From assembly GCA_963777485.1 (NCBI GenBank), contig CAVZQP010000002.1, forward strand, positions 434,001 through 498,000: 64,000 bases of DNA, given 5' to 3'. Each line of letters opens with the position of its first letter. The first letter of the stretch is position 1. Origin of the DNA: Bog-473 sp963777485 (GTDB lineage Bacteria > Actinomycetota > Acidimicrobiia > Acidimicrobiales > RAAP-2). A program made the translations under genes and the position numbers. Below the pieces are notes generated by a model. The model worked only from the letters and a program-made list of their open reading frames with translations. It had not been told where the DNA came from and searched no databases. Shown piece after piece: positions 41,626-50,133 of this stretch.

Positions 41626-42264
41626 ATGGAGGAGGAGTCGAAAGGCTCGGACGTCTCGGTTGGCTCGGACGTCTCGGATCGCCCGGACGTCCCGGATGTC
41701 TCGAATGGCCCGGCCTCGGACGTCGCGGACTCGGACCCCGACCCGGACTCGGACGCCTGGGACTCGGAAGGCTCGGAGGGCGCAGGCTGGTTCGCCGACC
41801 CCGACGTCGAGGGCCAGGAGCGCTACTACGACGGGTCCGAATGGACCTCGGAGACCCGCGCCGCCGATCCCGACGCGCCGCTGGCCCACCTGCCCGAACA
41901 CACCGGCGAGCTCCAGCGTGCGCTGGCGGCGGCGACCGCCGACATCGACGACGTGGAGGACCGGCTGGGGTCGCTGTTCGATCGAGCGGAGCAGCACGGC
42001 GAGCGGGGCGGGCGGGCCCGCAAGCAGGCCGCCGCGGAGGCGGCCGGAAGGGCGGCCGAGGGCACGGCGCTCGCCGATTCGGTGTCGCAGGAGCCGGCGC
42101 ACGCTGACGCCGAGGGTGCTGCCGAGGGTGCTGCCGAGGACGGCTCCGTGTCGGGGTTCGCCGGGGCGGACGAAGATGACGACGCCCTGCCCGAGCTCGA
42201 CGAGGACCTGGCCAGCGAGGAGCCCGAGAAGGTGAAGAAGGGCCTCTTCCGCCGCCGTTCCTGA
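41626..42264 (+). CDS. Acidic DUF2510 protein
   Basis: 212 residues. A very acidic Ser/Asp/Val-rich N-terminus (about 1-50, encoded by imperfect GGACGTCTCGG-type DNA repeats) is followed by a DUF2510 motif (GWFADPDVEGQERYYDGSEW). A helical, possibly coiled-coil segment comes next (about 85-120) and then another acidic tail ending in basic KKGLFRRRS. DUF2510 is a short tryptophan-containing module common at the N-terminus of actinobacterial membrane proteins; its role is unknown. Here no membrane helix is seen. GGAGGA lies 4 nt upstream of the ATG. It is followed on the same strand by a second DUF2510 gene. Confidence 0.75.
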   Translation: MEEESKGSDVSVGSDVSDRPDVPDVSNGPASDVADSDPDPDSDAWDSEGSEGAGWFADPDVEGQERYYDGSEWTSETRAADPDAPLAHLPEHTGELQRALAAATADIDDVEDRLGSLFDRAEQHGERGGRARKQAAAEAAGRAAEGTALADSVSQEPAHADAEGAAEGAAEDGSVSGFAGADEDDDALPELDEDLASEEPEKVKKGLFRRRS

Positions 42265-42367
42265 TCCGGAATTGGGTTGATCGGCGGGCTGCATTTGCCG
42301 ATGACATGAGAGAGAGGTGGGTCGGGCGCACTTGGCGGCGTGCCGGCCTCAGTGGGGAGGAGCACGA

Positions 42368-43570
42368 GTGACCCAGGCACCGGGCTGGTATCGAGACCCG
42401 TTCCATCGCGGGCAAGAGCGCTACTGGGACGGGCACGTGTGGACCCAGGGGGCCCGGGCCGAAGAGACGGAGGCGGCCGCCGCCGTGTCGCCGACCGAGG
42501 CGGGTGACCGATCCGAACCACAGCCCACCGGTGCCTTTCGCGGTACGTCTTCGATGCCGCCTGCGCATGTTCCGCCGGCCGCACCGACGCCGTTCGCACC
42601 GACGTCGTTCGCACCGCTCGGTGCACCGCTGCACGCGGCGCCCGCCGGCCAATCCGGCCTGTGGGCACCGCCGACCGTGGGTGGGACGGGTCCGCAGCAC
42701 GCCAAGCGGGACCGACGTGGACGCAATGTCATGTTCGGTATCGCCGCCGCGGCCCTCGTGTTGGTCGCGGGCGGCGTCAGCACAGCTGTCCTCCTGGGCG
42801 GGTCCGGCAACGCGTCGGCCCAGGAAGCCGTCGCCACCGCCGCGACGCAGACGAACGCGCAGTCGGCGGACATGTCGATGTCGATCGACGTGAGCTTCAT
42901 GGGCCTGCAGGAGAAAGTGAGCGCCAACGGCGCCTTCGACTTCGCGCACAAACTCGGCACCATGACCATGACGATTCCGGTCAACGGCACGCAGTACACC
43001 GAACAGGAGATCATGGACGGCTCGACCGTCTACGTGAACATCGGCGGCTTGAGCAGCGGCCTGGCACCGACGAAGCCGTGGATCTCCGTTCCTGCCGGCC
43101 AACTCAACGGCTCCAGCAGTGCGCTCAACACGCTCGATCCGACATCCCTGCTCCAGCAGCTCCAATCGTCCGGCGGGACGGTGACGTCGGTCGGGCCGAC
43201 CACCTACGAGGGGACGTCGGTCACCGAGTACGCAGCCACGCTTCCCGCCTCGGCGATGATGGGTCAGATCGGAAAGCTGCCTTCGTCCCTGCAGCAGAGC
43301 GTGTCCGGGCTCAACCTGCCGGACATGCATATGAACGTCTACGTCACGCAGGACAACTTGCTCAAGGCCCTTTCGGTGCCCTCCTACTCGGTCTCGTTCT
43401 CCGGTCAGTCCATGTCGATCGGCATGACGATGGTCTTGTCGAACTACGGCACCGCCGTGAACGTGACGCCGCCGTCGGCCGACCAGGTCCAGCCCTTCTC
43501 GCAACTCGGTGGCGGCCTGGGCAACAGCGGATCGACGGGGAACACCGGGAACTCGGGCTCGCCGGTCTGA
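42368..43570 (+). CDS. DUF2510 membrane-anchored protein with large exported domain
   Basis: 400 residues. DUF2510 at the N-terminus (APGWYRDPFHRGQERYWDGH), a Pro/Ala-rich cytoplasmic linker (about 30-115), one membrane helix (about 121-144: MFGIAAAALVLVAGGVST), and an exported domain of about 250 residues. The latter has repeated Ser/Met/Thr-rich beta strands (MSMSIDVSFMG, MTMTIPVNG) resembling the LppX/LprG-like lipid-carrier fold, but the match is by pattern only. It ends with a Gly/Asn/Ser-rich tail. GTG start with GGGGAGGAG upstream. Probably anchors to the membrane with the fold outside. Confidence 0.8.
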   Translation: MTQAPGWYRDPFHRGQERYWDGHVWTQGARAEETEAAAAVSPTEAGDRSEPQPTGAFRGTSSMPPAHVPPAAPTPFAPTSFAPLGAPLHAAPAGQSGLWAPPTVGGTGPQHAKRDRRGRNVMFGIAAAALVLVAGGVSTAVLLGGSGNASAQEAVATAATQTNAQSADMSMSIDVSFMGLQEKVSANGAFDFAHKLGTMTMTIPVNGTQYTEQEIMDGSTVYVNIGGLSSGLAPTKPWISVPAGQLNGSSSALNTLDPTSLLQQLQSSGGTVTSVGPTTYEGTSVTEYAATLPASAMMGQIGKLPSSLQQSVSGLNLPDMHMNVYVTQDNLLKALSVPSYSVSFSGQSMSIGMTMVLSNYGTAVNVTPPSADQVQPFSQLGGGLGNSGSTGNTGNSGSPV

Positions 43571-43607
43571 ACGAGGGAGGGCCGAAGGGCTCTGGTCCCG
43601 ACGACCG

Positions 43608-44693
43608 TCACTCGCCGCTCCCGGACCCCGAGGCGGCCCGTACCGCCTTGGCCACCTCCCCCCAGCGCTCGAACGCGCCCGGGTCGCGCACGACATCGGC
43701 ACCGGTGAAGTAGGAGACCACCCTCGTCGCCATGCCGCCGTACTTGGCGACAATCTCGTCCCCGATCGAATCCCAGGACCCGACCGTCGTGAACTCCTTC
43801 AAGATGTCGTCGTCGATCACCTGGGCCATGCCCGGGATGTCGCCGGCCCGCTGCCGCTCGCGGATGCGCTCGGTCGTCCCTTCCCGGTCGAGCTGCTCGA
43901 AGATGAACCCGTAATTCGGCGTCGACCCGTAGAAGGCGACCTGGACCCGGGCCATCTCGCGCCACTTCGACACTTCCTCGTCGGTGTCGCCCACGCACAA
44001 AAACGCGGGCACGATCACCTCGAGGTCGTCCACGCTCCGGCCCGAGCGCGCCGCGCCCGCCCCGAGCTCCAGCAACACCGTCTCGCGCAGATAGATCGGC
44101 GTGTTCAACGGGTGTACGTGGATGCCGTCGGCAACCTCACCGGCCATCCTGAGCATCCACGGGTTCACCGCGGCGATGTCGATCGGCGGGTCGTCCACGT
44201 CGATCGGCCCCGGCGACCACATCGGCGGCAGCAGCGAGAGGTTGTAGTACTCGCCGGAGACCGCCGGCGGCTCGCCGGTCCGGAACGACCGGAAGATCTG
44301 TTTCACCGCCAGGACGTAGTCGCGCAGCCGGGGACCCGGAGGCGAGAACTCGACCCCGTAACGCCGCTCGATATGCGCCCGCACCTGCGCCCCGAGCCCA
44401 AGCCGGAACCGGCCCTCGCTCGCCTCGGCCAGCTCCCACGCCACTGACGCGGTGACCATGGGGCTGCGGGGGAACGCCACCGCGATCCCGGTCATGAGGT
44501 CGAGCTCGCCCGGGGCGGCCGTCGCCAGCTGGCCGATGGTCAGGTAGGCCGTGCGCCCGGCCTCGGTCACCACCAGGCCCGACAGCCCGACCTCCGCCGC
44601 GCGCCGACCGAGCGCCGCCGCCCGCCCCAACGGCTGCGCCGGCAACATGGCGTCGAACTTCAACGCGCCCGAAAGACCCCGATCTGTCGTCAC
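43608..44693 (-). CDS. F420-dependent luciferase-like oxidoreductase (TIGR03617-like)
   Basis: 361 residues, luciferase-like TIM barrel. Segments: LSGLVVTEAGRTAYLTIGQLA, ELDLMTGIAVAFPRSPM, GRFRLGLGAQVRAHIERRYG and VADGIHVHPLNTPIYL. These are typical of the F420-using subgroup. It would carry out a two-electron reduction or oxidation with F420; the substrate is unknown. GTG start overlaps the stop of the first PhyH gene by 4 bp, so the two are coupled. It is the last gene of the PIG-L / PhyH / PhyH / LLM cluster. Confidence 0.88.
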   Translation of the reverse strand: MTTDRGLSGALKFDAMLPAQPLGRAAALGRRAAEVGLSGLVVTEAGRTAYLTIGQLATAAPGELDLMTGIAVAFPRSPMVTASVAWELAEASEGRFRLGLGAQVRAHIERRYGVEFSPPGPRLRDYVLAVKQIFRSFRTGEPPAVSGEYYNLSLLPPMWSPGPIDVDDPPIDIAAVNPWMLRMAGEVADGIHVHPLNTPIYLRETVLLELGAGAARSGRSVDDLEVIVPAFLCVGDTDEEVSKWREMARVQVAFYGSTPNYGFIFEQLDREGTTERIRERQRAGDIPGMAQVIDDDILKEFTTVGSWDSIGDEIVAKYGGMATRVVSYFTGADVVRDPGAFERWGEVAKAVRAASGSGSGE

Positions 44694-45481
44694 GCGGCGT
44701 CAGCGCCCGGCGGCACCACCTGGCCGTCCCGCCGCACCGGTACCCAGGCGTTCGACGACGACCAGTACTCCGCGCTGTGGTCGACGCTGCCGGCCGTGGC
44801 GTAGTGGTACACCATCGCGGCGCGGATACCGGCCGACCTGTTGTCGGTCGAGCGGTGCATGAGGTGGCTGTCGAAGACCAGCAGGTCGCCCGGCGACATC
44901 AACACCGGCTCCGACGACGACATGTCGTGGTCGATGATCTCGAAGTAGCCGTAGTTCGCACCGGGCCGCCGGTCCGGCACATGTGCGTGCACGGGCTCGG
45001 ACTGCGAACCGGGCAGCACGTGCAGACACCCGTTGGGCAGCGTCGCCTCGGTGACGGCCAGCCACACCCCCACGACGGGACGCGCCGGTTCGAAGGGGAA
45101 GTACAGCGAGTCCTGGTGCCACGGCTGGCCCCACGCACCCGCCGTCTTGAAGATGAATTGCGAAAGGAACACGTCGATGTCCTGGGCGATCAGCGGTGAC
45201 ACCAGGTCGACCACCTCCGGCGAGTGGGCGAATTCGGCGAACACAGAATCCTTGTGCAGCCGGAAGATCTTGGACACCGCGTCCTCGGGGTTCGCGACCT
45301 CCGCCTTGGCCTTGTTGCTCTCGGGCAGGATCCAGGCGCCCACCGAGGCCGCCTGTTCGGGGTCCCGGACGAGCTCGGTCACCCGCTCGAGCATCGCCTC
45401 GCAGGTCGCCGCGGCGGCGAACCCGTCGACCCGGAAGTACCCGCGCTCTTCCCACGATGCCCGCTGCTCGTCGCTCAGCAC
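44690..45481 (-). CDS. Phytanoyl-CoA dioxygenase (PhyH) family Fe(II)/2-oxoglutarate oxygenase, copy 1
   Basis: 263 residues. The iron ligands appear as the HxD motif in GQPWHQDSLYF, the distal His in FDSHLMHRS, and the 2-oxoglutarate-binding Arg in RSAGIRAAMVYHY. This makes an active non-heme oxygenase likely. PhyH enzymes hydroxylate acyl-CoA or natural-product intermediates. The GTG at 45481 was chosen since GGGGGA lies upstream and the conserved part begins directly; a longer frame starts at 45529. The AT-rich CA-repeat tract upstream is probably its promoter. Coupled to the LLM oxidoreductase. Confidence 0.88.
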   Translation of the reverse strand: MLSDEQRASWEERGYFRVDGFAAAATCEAMLERVTELVRDPEQAASVGAWILPESNKAKAEVANPEDAVSKIFRLHKDSVFAEFAHSPEVVDLVSPLIAQDIDVFLSQFIFKTAGAWGQPWHQDSLYFPFEPARPVVGVWLAVTEATLPNGCLHVLPGSQSEPVHAHVPDRRPGANYGYFEIIDHDMSSSEPVLMSPGDLLVFDSHLMHRSTDNRSAGIRAAMVYHYATAGSVDHSAEYWSSSNAWVPVRRDGQVVPPGADAA

Positions 45482-45600
45482 GGTGTCCGTCCCCCGCCCC
45501 CCGGCCTGTGACCGCTCATATACACACACCTATACACACATCACCACGCCGCGGGCCAGCAGTCCATGTCCCAACACCAGGTCCGAGCCCTACCGGCCGT
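45482..45600 (-). promoter_or_regulatory. Promoter region between the two PhyH genes, with TCATATACACACA motif
   Basis: TCATATACACACA (45516-45528) and TATACACACAT (45531-45541) form an unusually AT-rich island. On the minus strand they read TATAGG and TATATG, good -10-like boxes before the first PhyH gene. The same 13-mer occurs at 63097-63109 next to the TetR start. Confidence 0.4.
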
Positions 45601-46446
45601 TCACCGCAGCGGCGACGCCGGCGCCGGCGGCAAAGGCGAACCCGCAGGTCGCGGCCACGCCAAGGGCGTCACGTCCGACGCGATCACCTCGCCCATCCCG
45701 ATCCCGGCCCGCTCCACCGACGGATGGGGAAACCGGCCGGCCCCACGGGTCGAGCCGTCGGCGAAATAGATGACCGTGTGCACACGACGGACGGCACCGC
45801 TGCGGTTCGCCCCGGCCAGGTGGAACGTCAGGCCGTGGTGGAACGCCACCGCGCCCGCCGGCACCTCGACGAACACGGGCTCGATCCCCGCCAGCTCATC
45901 CCTCCCGAGCACGCCGTCGGCGCCACCGTCCCCGTCCCCGGTGAAGATGTTCACGAACTCGCGCAGCCCGAGCCGGTGGCTCCCCGGCAGGTACCCCATG
46001 GCGCCGGTCTCGAGCGTCGAGCCGTCGAAGGGGATCCACGCCGTGATCGTGTTCGTCTCCACGATGGGCCAGTACGGCTGGTCCTGGTGCGGGTCGGTCT
46101 CCCGTCCACCCGGCTCCTTGTAGAGCGCCTGGTCGTGCCACAGCCGCACCGCGCCGACGCCGAGCAACCGGGCCGCCGTCTCGGCCAGCAGCGGATGGAA
46201 CGTCAGCGGCCGCACGGCCTCGCTGTCCTCCCACAGGTTCTGGCACTGGATGAAGCTCTGCTCGTAGCGCGACTTCTCCGCCAGGGTCCGCGTGTCGGCA
46301 CCGCTTCTTGTGGCGACCGCCTCGTCCACCGCCGACCCGTACCGGCGGCGTTCATCGGACGACAACAGGCCGGGGACCACGACGAACCCGTCCCGCTCGA
46401 AGTCCTCGACCAGCTGCGGCGTGAGCACCGTGTCCACCGTCGTCAC
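45601..46446 (-). CDS. Phytanoyl-CoA dioxygenase (PhyH) family Fe(II)/2-oxoglutarate oxygenase, copy 2
   Basis: 281 residues. HxD motif in TDPHQDQPYWP, distal His in AFHHGLTFHLAG, Arg in NRSGAVRRVHTVIY. Its overall sequence differs from copy 1, so the two probably have different substrates or act in sequence rather than being recent duplicates. GTG start within the stop of the PIG-L gene (4-bp GTGA overlap), so the deacetylase and this oxygenase are made together. Confidence 0.88.
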   Translation of the reverse strand: MTTVDTVLTPQLVEDFERDGFVVVPGLLSSDERRRYGSAVDEAVATRSGADTRTLAEKSRYEQSFIQCQNLWEDSEAVRPLTFHPLLAETAARLLGVGAVRLWHDQALYKEPGGRETDPHQDQPYWPIVETNTITAWIPFDGSTLETGAMGYLPGSHRLGLREFVNIFTGDGDGGADGVLGRDELAGIEPVFVEVPAGAVAFHHGLTFHLAGANRSGAVRRVHTVIYFADGSTRGAGRFPHPSVERAGIGMGEVIASDVTPLAWPRPAGSPLPPAPASPLR

Positions 46447-47252
46447 GTCGCCGGCTCCTGACGCACCTCCCGGATGTAGCCCACCATCTCGTGCACGCTC
46501 GGCGACTCGAGCCACGCCGTCAGGTCGCGGTCGTAGAGCGCCGAGGGCTCGGGACCCTGGTCGAGGAAGTGCGGCTCCGATGCCATGAAGCGGCCGTCGA
46601 GGAGGCGCACCTCCGTGATCACGTCGGCGTAGGGGAGCTTCGTCGCGGCCGGCGACCCGAAGCCGAAGACGCGTTCGGACCCCATCACCGCATTGGCCGC
46701 GGCGCGTCCGGTGAGGAAGGGCCGGTAGTCGTTGCGCTCGAGCTCGCCGGCATAGGCGTCGAGCACGTGCAGCGCACGGTCGAGCACCTTCTGATCGAAG
46801 CCGTAGAAGACGTTCGGTGCGGGCAGGTCGCCCCAAACCCCCCACATCCACCAGCGCACGTCCGGCGGCAGATCATCCATCGCCCGCTGCACCCCGCGAC
46901 CGACGGTCTCGTGGCCATGGTGGACGTCGTGGGGCGAAGGCGACACGACGATCTGCGCGTCGTGCTCTTTGACGAGGTCGGGGAGTTCCGTAGCGAGTCG
47001 CTTGGTCGCTGCGGCGCGGTCGGCGTCGAGGTCGAGATTGAGCGGCGGGTCCAAGAAGACGGGCACGAAACCCGCCCGGCTCGATGCCTCCTCTGCCTCG
47101 GCGCGCCGGCGGTCCCACTGTCCTTCGAATCCCAGGCTGGCGACGACGCTGACCACCGTCCAGCCGCGGTCGCGCAGGTGGAGCAGAGCGCCGGGGCACC
47201 CGACGGCCTCGTCGTCGGGGTGCGGCGCGACATGGACGACGGTGGGCGCCAC
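46443..47252 (-). CDS. PIG-L family deacetylase (LmbE/MshB-like)
   Basis: 269 residues. The zinc-binding motif is HVAPHPDDEAVGCPGAL, with the further metal His in VSPSPHDVHHGHETVGRG. The family removes N-acetyl groups from GlcNAc-type conjugates, as MshB and Mca do in mycothiol metabolism, though the length and C-terminal part do not identify either of these. GTG at 47252 is the most likely start; no good ribosome-binding site is seen. It heads a minus-strand cluster with two oxygenases and an F420 oxidoreductase, which suggests tailoring of an N-acetylated small molecule (inference). Confidence 0.88.
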   Translation of the reverse strand: MAPTVVHVAPHPDDEAVGCPGALLHLRDRGWTVVSVVASLGFEGQWDRRRAEAEEASSRAGFVPVFLDPPLNLDLDADRAAATKRLATELPDLVKEHDAQIVVSPSPHDVHHGHETVGRGVQRAMDDLPPDVRWWMWGVWGDLPAPNVFYGFDQKVLDRALHVLDAYAGELERNDYRPFLTGRAAANAVMGSERVFGFGSPAATKLPYADVITEVRLLDGRFMASEPHFLDQGPEPSALYDRDLTAWLESPSVHEMVGYIREVRQEPAT

Positions 47253-47349
47253 AATCGAGGAGGTTAAACCACAGCGTCGTCCCAGGTAACAGGGATGGTC
47301 GGGCCGTGCCGGCCGAGCAGAACGGTCGTGCGACGGGCAAGATGTGCCG

Positions 47350-50133
47350 ATGACCACCGCCAGTGCAACAGCGGCCACGGCGACCCCTCCGGGGTCGGCG
47401 GCGTGGTTCGCCCTCGATGTCGAGGCCGTGGTCGCCGGGGTGGGCAGCGACACGGCACGGGGTCTCACGTCGGGCGACGCCGCCAGCCGGCTCGCCCGCT
47501 TCGGGCCCAACGAAATCACCAAGGAGAAGCCGCCGTCGGTGTGGGCGGTCGCCCTCACGCAGCTGCGCGACCCGATGAACATCATGCTCATCGCGGTCAT
47601 CGTCATCAGCCTGCTGATCAGCCAGTTCTCCACCGCGCTCATCGTCGGTTTCCTCGTGGCACTGAACGTCGTCTTGGGGACGCGCCAGGAGCTGAAGGCA
47701 CGGGCGAGCGTCGACGCGCTGTCCAAGATGCAGGTCCCCCAGGCGAAGGTCCTCCGCGACGGCGAGCTCAGGCTCGTAGCGGCGTCGCAGATCGTGCCGG
47801 GTGACGTCGTCATGCTCGAAGCGGGCGACATCGTCCCCGCCGACGGACGCATCGTGCGCGCCGCCACGCTCGAGACGCAGGAGGCCGCGCTCACGGGGGA
47901 GAGTGCACCGATCCCGAAAGACGCGGCGACCCTGCCGTCGCCGGACGTCGCGCTCGGCGATCGGACCAACATGGCGTTCCAGAACACCTCGGTCACCCGC
48001 GGCACGGCGGCCGTCGTCATCACTGCGACGGGCATGCAGACCCAGATGGGTCAGATCGCCACGATGCTGACGTCGGTCACCCGGACCCGCTCGCCGCTCC
48101 AGAAGGAGCTCGACTCGCTCACCAAAGTGCTGGCGGTCATTGCCTGGACGGCGGTCGCCTTCATCTTCGTCGTGGGCCTGGCGCGGGGGATCCCGGGCAA
48201 GCAGCTGCTCCTGCTCGGGACCGCCATGGCCATCTCGGCCATCCCGACGGGCCTGCCCGCCTTCGTCTCCGGGCTGCTCTCCATGGGGGCGAAGCAGCTC
48301 GCGGAGGCCAAGGCGATCGTGAAGAACCTGACCGACGTGGAGACGCTCGGCGCGACGAGCGCGATCAACAGCGACAAGACCGGCACGCTCACCATGAACC
48401 AGATGATGGTGTCCGACGTCTACGCCGGCGGCTCGTGGTTCACGGTCGAGGGCGAGGGCTACGGCAAGACCGGCGAGATCCGCGCCGCCGCCGGAACCCC
48501 GGTGCCCGACTTCACCCGGCTCGCACTGGGGCTGTGCCTCGACAGCGACGCCACGGTCGACGACGCCGGCAACGTGGTCGGCGACCCGACGGAGGCCGCG
48601 CTCGTCGTGCTGGCGGCCAGGCTCGGGGTCGACGCGGATGAGACGCGGCGGGCCTACCCGCGGCTGGCCGAGGTGCCGTTCGACTCGGAGTACAAGTTCA
48701 TGGCCACCTTCCACGAGGTGACCGTGGACGGCACGACGACGGTGGTCGAACTCGTAAAGGGGGCTCCGGACGTGGTGCTGGCCCGCTGCAGCCAGTCGGG
48801 CGGGCCTTTCAGCGACGCGCAGGTGCCGATCGCGGACGTGCGGTCGGACCTCGATGCCGCCAACGAGCGCATGGGGGAGCAGGGGCTCCGCGTGCTCTCC
48901 TTCGCGGCCCGGGTTGTGACCGAGGGCGAGCAGGCGACCATGCGTGAGAACCCGATGTCGCTGACGCACGATCTGGCGTTCGTCGGCATGGTCGGCATCA
49001 TCGACCCCCTGCGGGCGGAAGCGAAGGGCGCCGTCGAGACGGCGCTCGGTGCGGGGATCGACGTGCGCATGATCACGGGCGACCATGCCATCACGGCGGC
49101 TGCAATCGGCAGGTCGCTCGGTCTCGGCCCCGGGGCGATCAGCGGCGCCGAGCTGCAGATGCTCTCCGACGACGACCTCCTGGCACGGCTGCCGAACCTG
49201 CACGTCTTCGGGCGGGTGACCCCCGAGGACAAGCTCCGGCTCGCCCGGCTCATGCAGCGGTCGGGTCTCATCGTGGCGATGACCGGCGACGCGGTCAACG
49301 ACGCGGCGGCGCTCAAGCAGGCCGACATCGGCGTCGCCATGGGCAGCGGGAGCGAGGTCACCAAGCAGGCGGGCCGCATGATCCTGACAGACGACAATTT
49401 CGGCACCCTGGTGCACGCGGTCGAGATCGGCCGCCGCGTCTACGCCAAGATCGTCTCCTACGTCCGCTTCCAGATGACCCAGTTGCTGGGCTTGGTCTTG
49501 TTGTTCGTGGTGGCGACGGCCTTCAACATCAACAGCGGCGTCGCCCTGACGCCGTCGATGGTGCTGTACCTGCTGTTCTTCTTCACGGCCTTCGGGGTCA
49601 TCGTCATCGCGTCGGACCCGGGCGACTCCGACGTCATGACGCGGCCGCCACGAGACCCCAAGGTCCCCATCACCAACCGCAACGCGGTGTTGTCCTGGCT
49701 GCTCTACGCAACGGCACTCTTCGTGGCGGCATTGATCCCGCTGGTGGCGGGCCCCGACACCCCGCATCCCACCAAGCCCTCGGCGTCGCTCACCATGACG
49801 TTCGCCGTCATGGGGCTCGGCACAGTGTTCAATGCACTGACCAACCGGCGCGACCCGGCCAGCGGGCTGACGTCCCCGGTGCTCAAGGCGGTCGGCATCT
49901 CGGTCGTACCCGTCGTGATGCTCGTCCTGGCCACGCAGCTGCCGGCGCTGCAGAGCGGGCTGCTGACCCAGGCCCTCACCGGCCGCCAGTGGCTGGCCTG
50001 TATCGGGCTGGCGCTCATCGTTCCAGTGGTAATCGAGGGATCGAAGTGGCTGCGTCGTCGTGGCGCCGGCGCACCAGGCCTGATCGACGTCGAGTCCGCG
50101 GTGACCGGTTCGCGCAAGGGGGTGGCGGCGTGA
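47350..50133 (+). CDS. P-type cation-transporting ATPase (P2-like, altered M4 motif)
   Basis: 927 residues with the full P-type layout: N-terminal cytoplasmic domain, actuator motif ALTGESAPIPK, phosphorylation site NSDKTGTLT (Asp342), nucleotide domain with KGAPDVVL, hinge MTGDAVNDAAAL (Asp647) and C-terminal helices. Two signatures deviate. The M4 ion-binding PEGLP of Ca2+/Na+ pumps is PTGLP (Thr300 in AIPTGLPAF). The hinge is GDAVNDAAA instead of GDGVNDAPA. The catalytic Asp residues are kept, so it should be active, but ion specificity (Ca2+, Mg2+, K+, other) is uncertain. ATG 47350 was chosen over GTG 47344. It overlaps the PPK2 gene by 4 bp. Confidence 0.9.
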   Translation: MTTASATAATATPPGSAAWFALDVEAVVAGVGSDTARGLTSGDAASRLARFGPNEITKEKPPSVWAVALTQLRDPMNIMLIAVIVISLLISQFSTALIVGFLVALNVVLGTRQELKARASVDALSKMQVPQAKVLRDGELRLVAASQIVPGDVVMLEAGDIVPADGRIVRAATLETQEAALTGESAPIPKDAATLPSPDVALGDRTNMAFQNTSVTRGTAAVVITATGMQTQMGQIATMLTSVTRTRSPLQKELDSLTKVLAVIAWTAVAFIFVVGLARGIPGKQLLLLGTAMAISAIPTGLPAFVSGLLSMGAKQLAEAKAIVKNLTDVETLGATSAINSDKTGTLTMNQMMVSDVYAGGSWFTVEGEGYGKTGEIRAAAGTPVPDFTRLALGLCLDSDATVDDAGNVVGDPTEAALVVLAARLGVDADETRRAYPRLAEVPFDSEYKFMATFHEVTVDGTTTVVELVKGAPDVVLARCSQSGGPFSDAQVPIADVRSDLDAANERMGEQGLRVLSFAARVVTEGEQATMRENPMSLTHDLAFVGMVGIIDPLRAEAKGAVETALGAGIDVRMITGDHAITAAAIGRSLGLGPGAISGAELQMLSDDDLLARLPNLHVFGRVTPEDKLRLARLMQRSGLIVAMTGDAVNDAAALKQADIGVAMGSGSEVTKQAGRMILTDDNFGTLVHAVEIGRRVYAKIVSYVRFQMTQLLGLVLLFVVATAFNINSGVALTPSMVLYLLFFFTAFGVIVIASDPGDSDVMTRPPRDPKVPITNRNAVLSWLLYATALFVAALIPLVAGPDTPHPTKPSASLTMTFAVMGLGTVFNALTNRRDPASGLTSPVLKAVGISVVPVVMLVLATQLPALQSGLLTQALTGRQWLACIGLALIVPVVIEGSKWLRRRGAGAPGLIDVESAVTGSRKGVAA

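Noticed and set aside
41650..41780. Intergenic repeat array of GGACGTCTCGG-type units
   Set aside because: The units are in frame inside the DUF2510 gene and encode its acidic Ser/Asp/Val-rich N-terminus; coding repeat only.
46873..49767. 964-codon open frame antisense to the P-type ATPase gene
   Set aside because: His/Arg/Asp-rich shadow with no domain; the plus strand has all P-type ATPase motifs.
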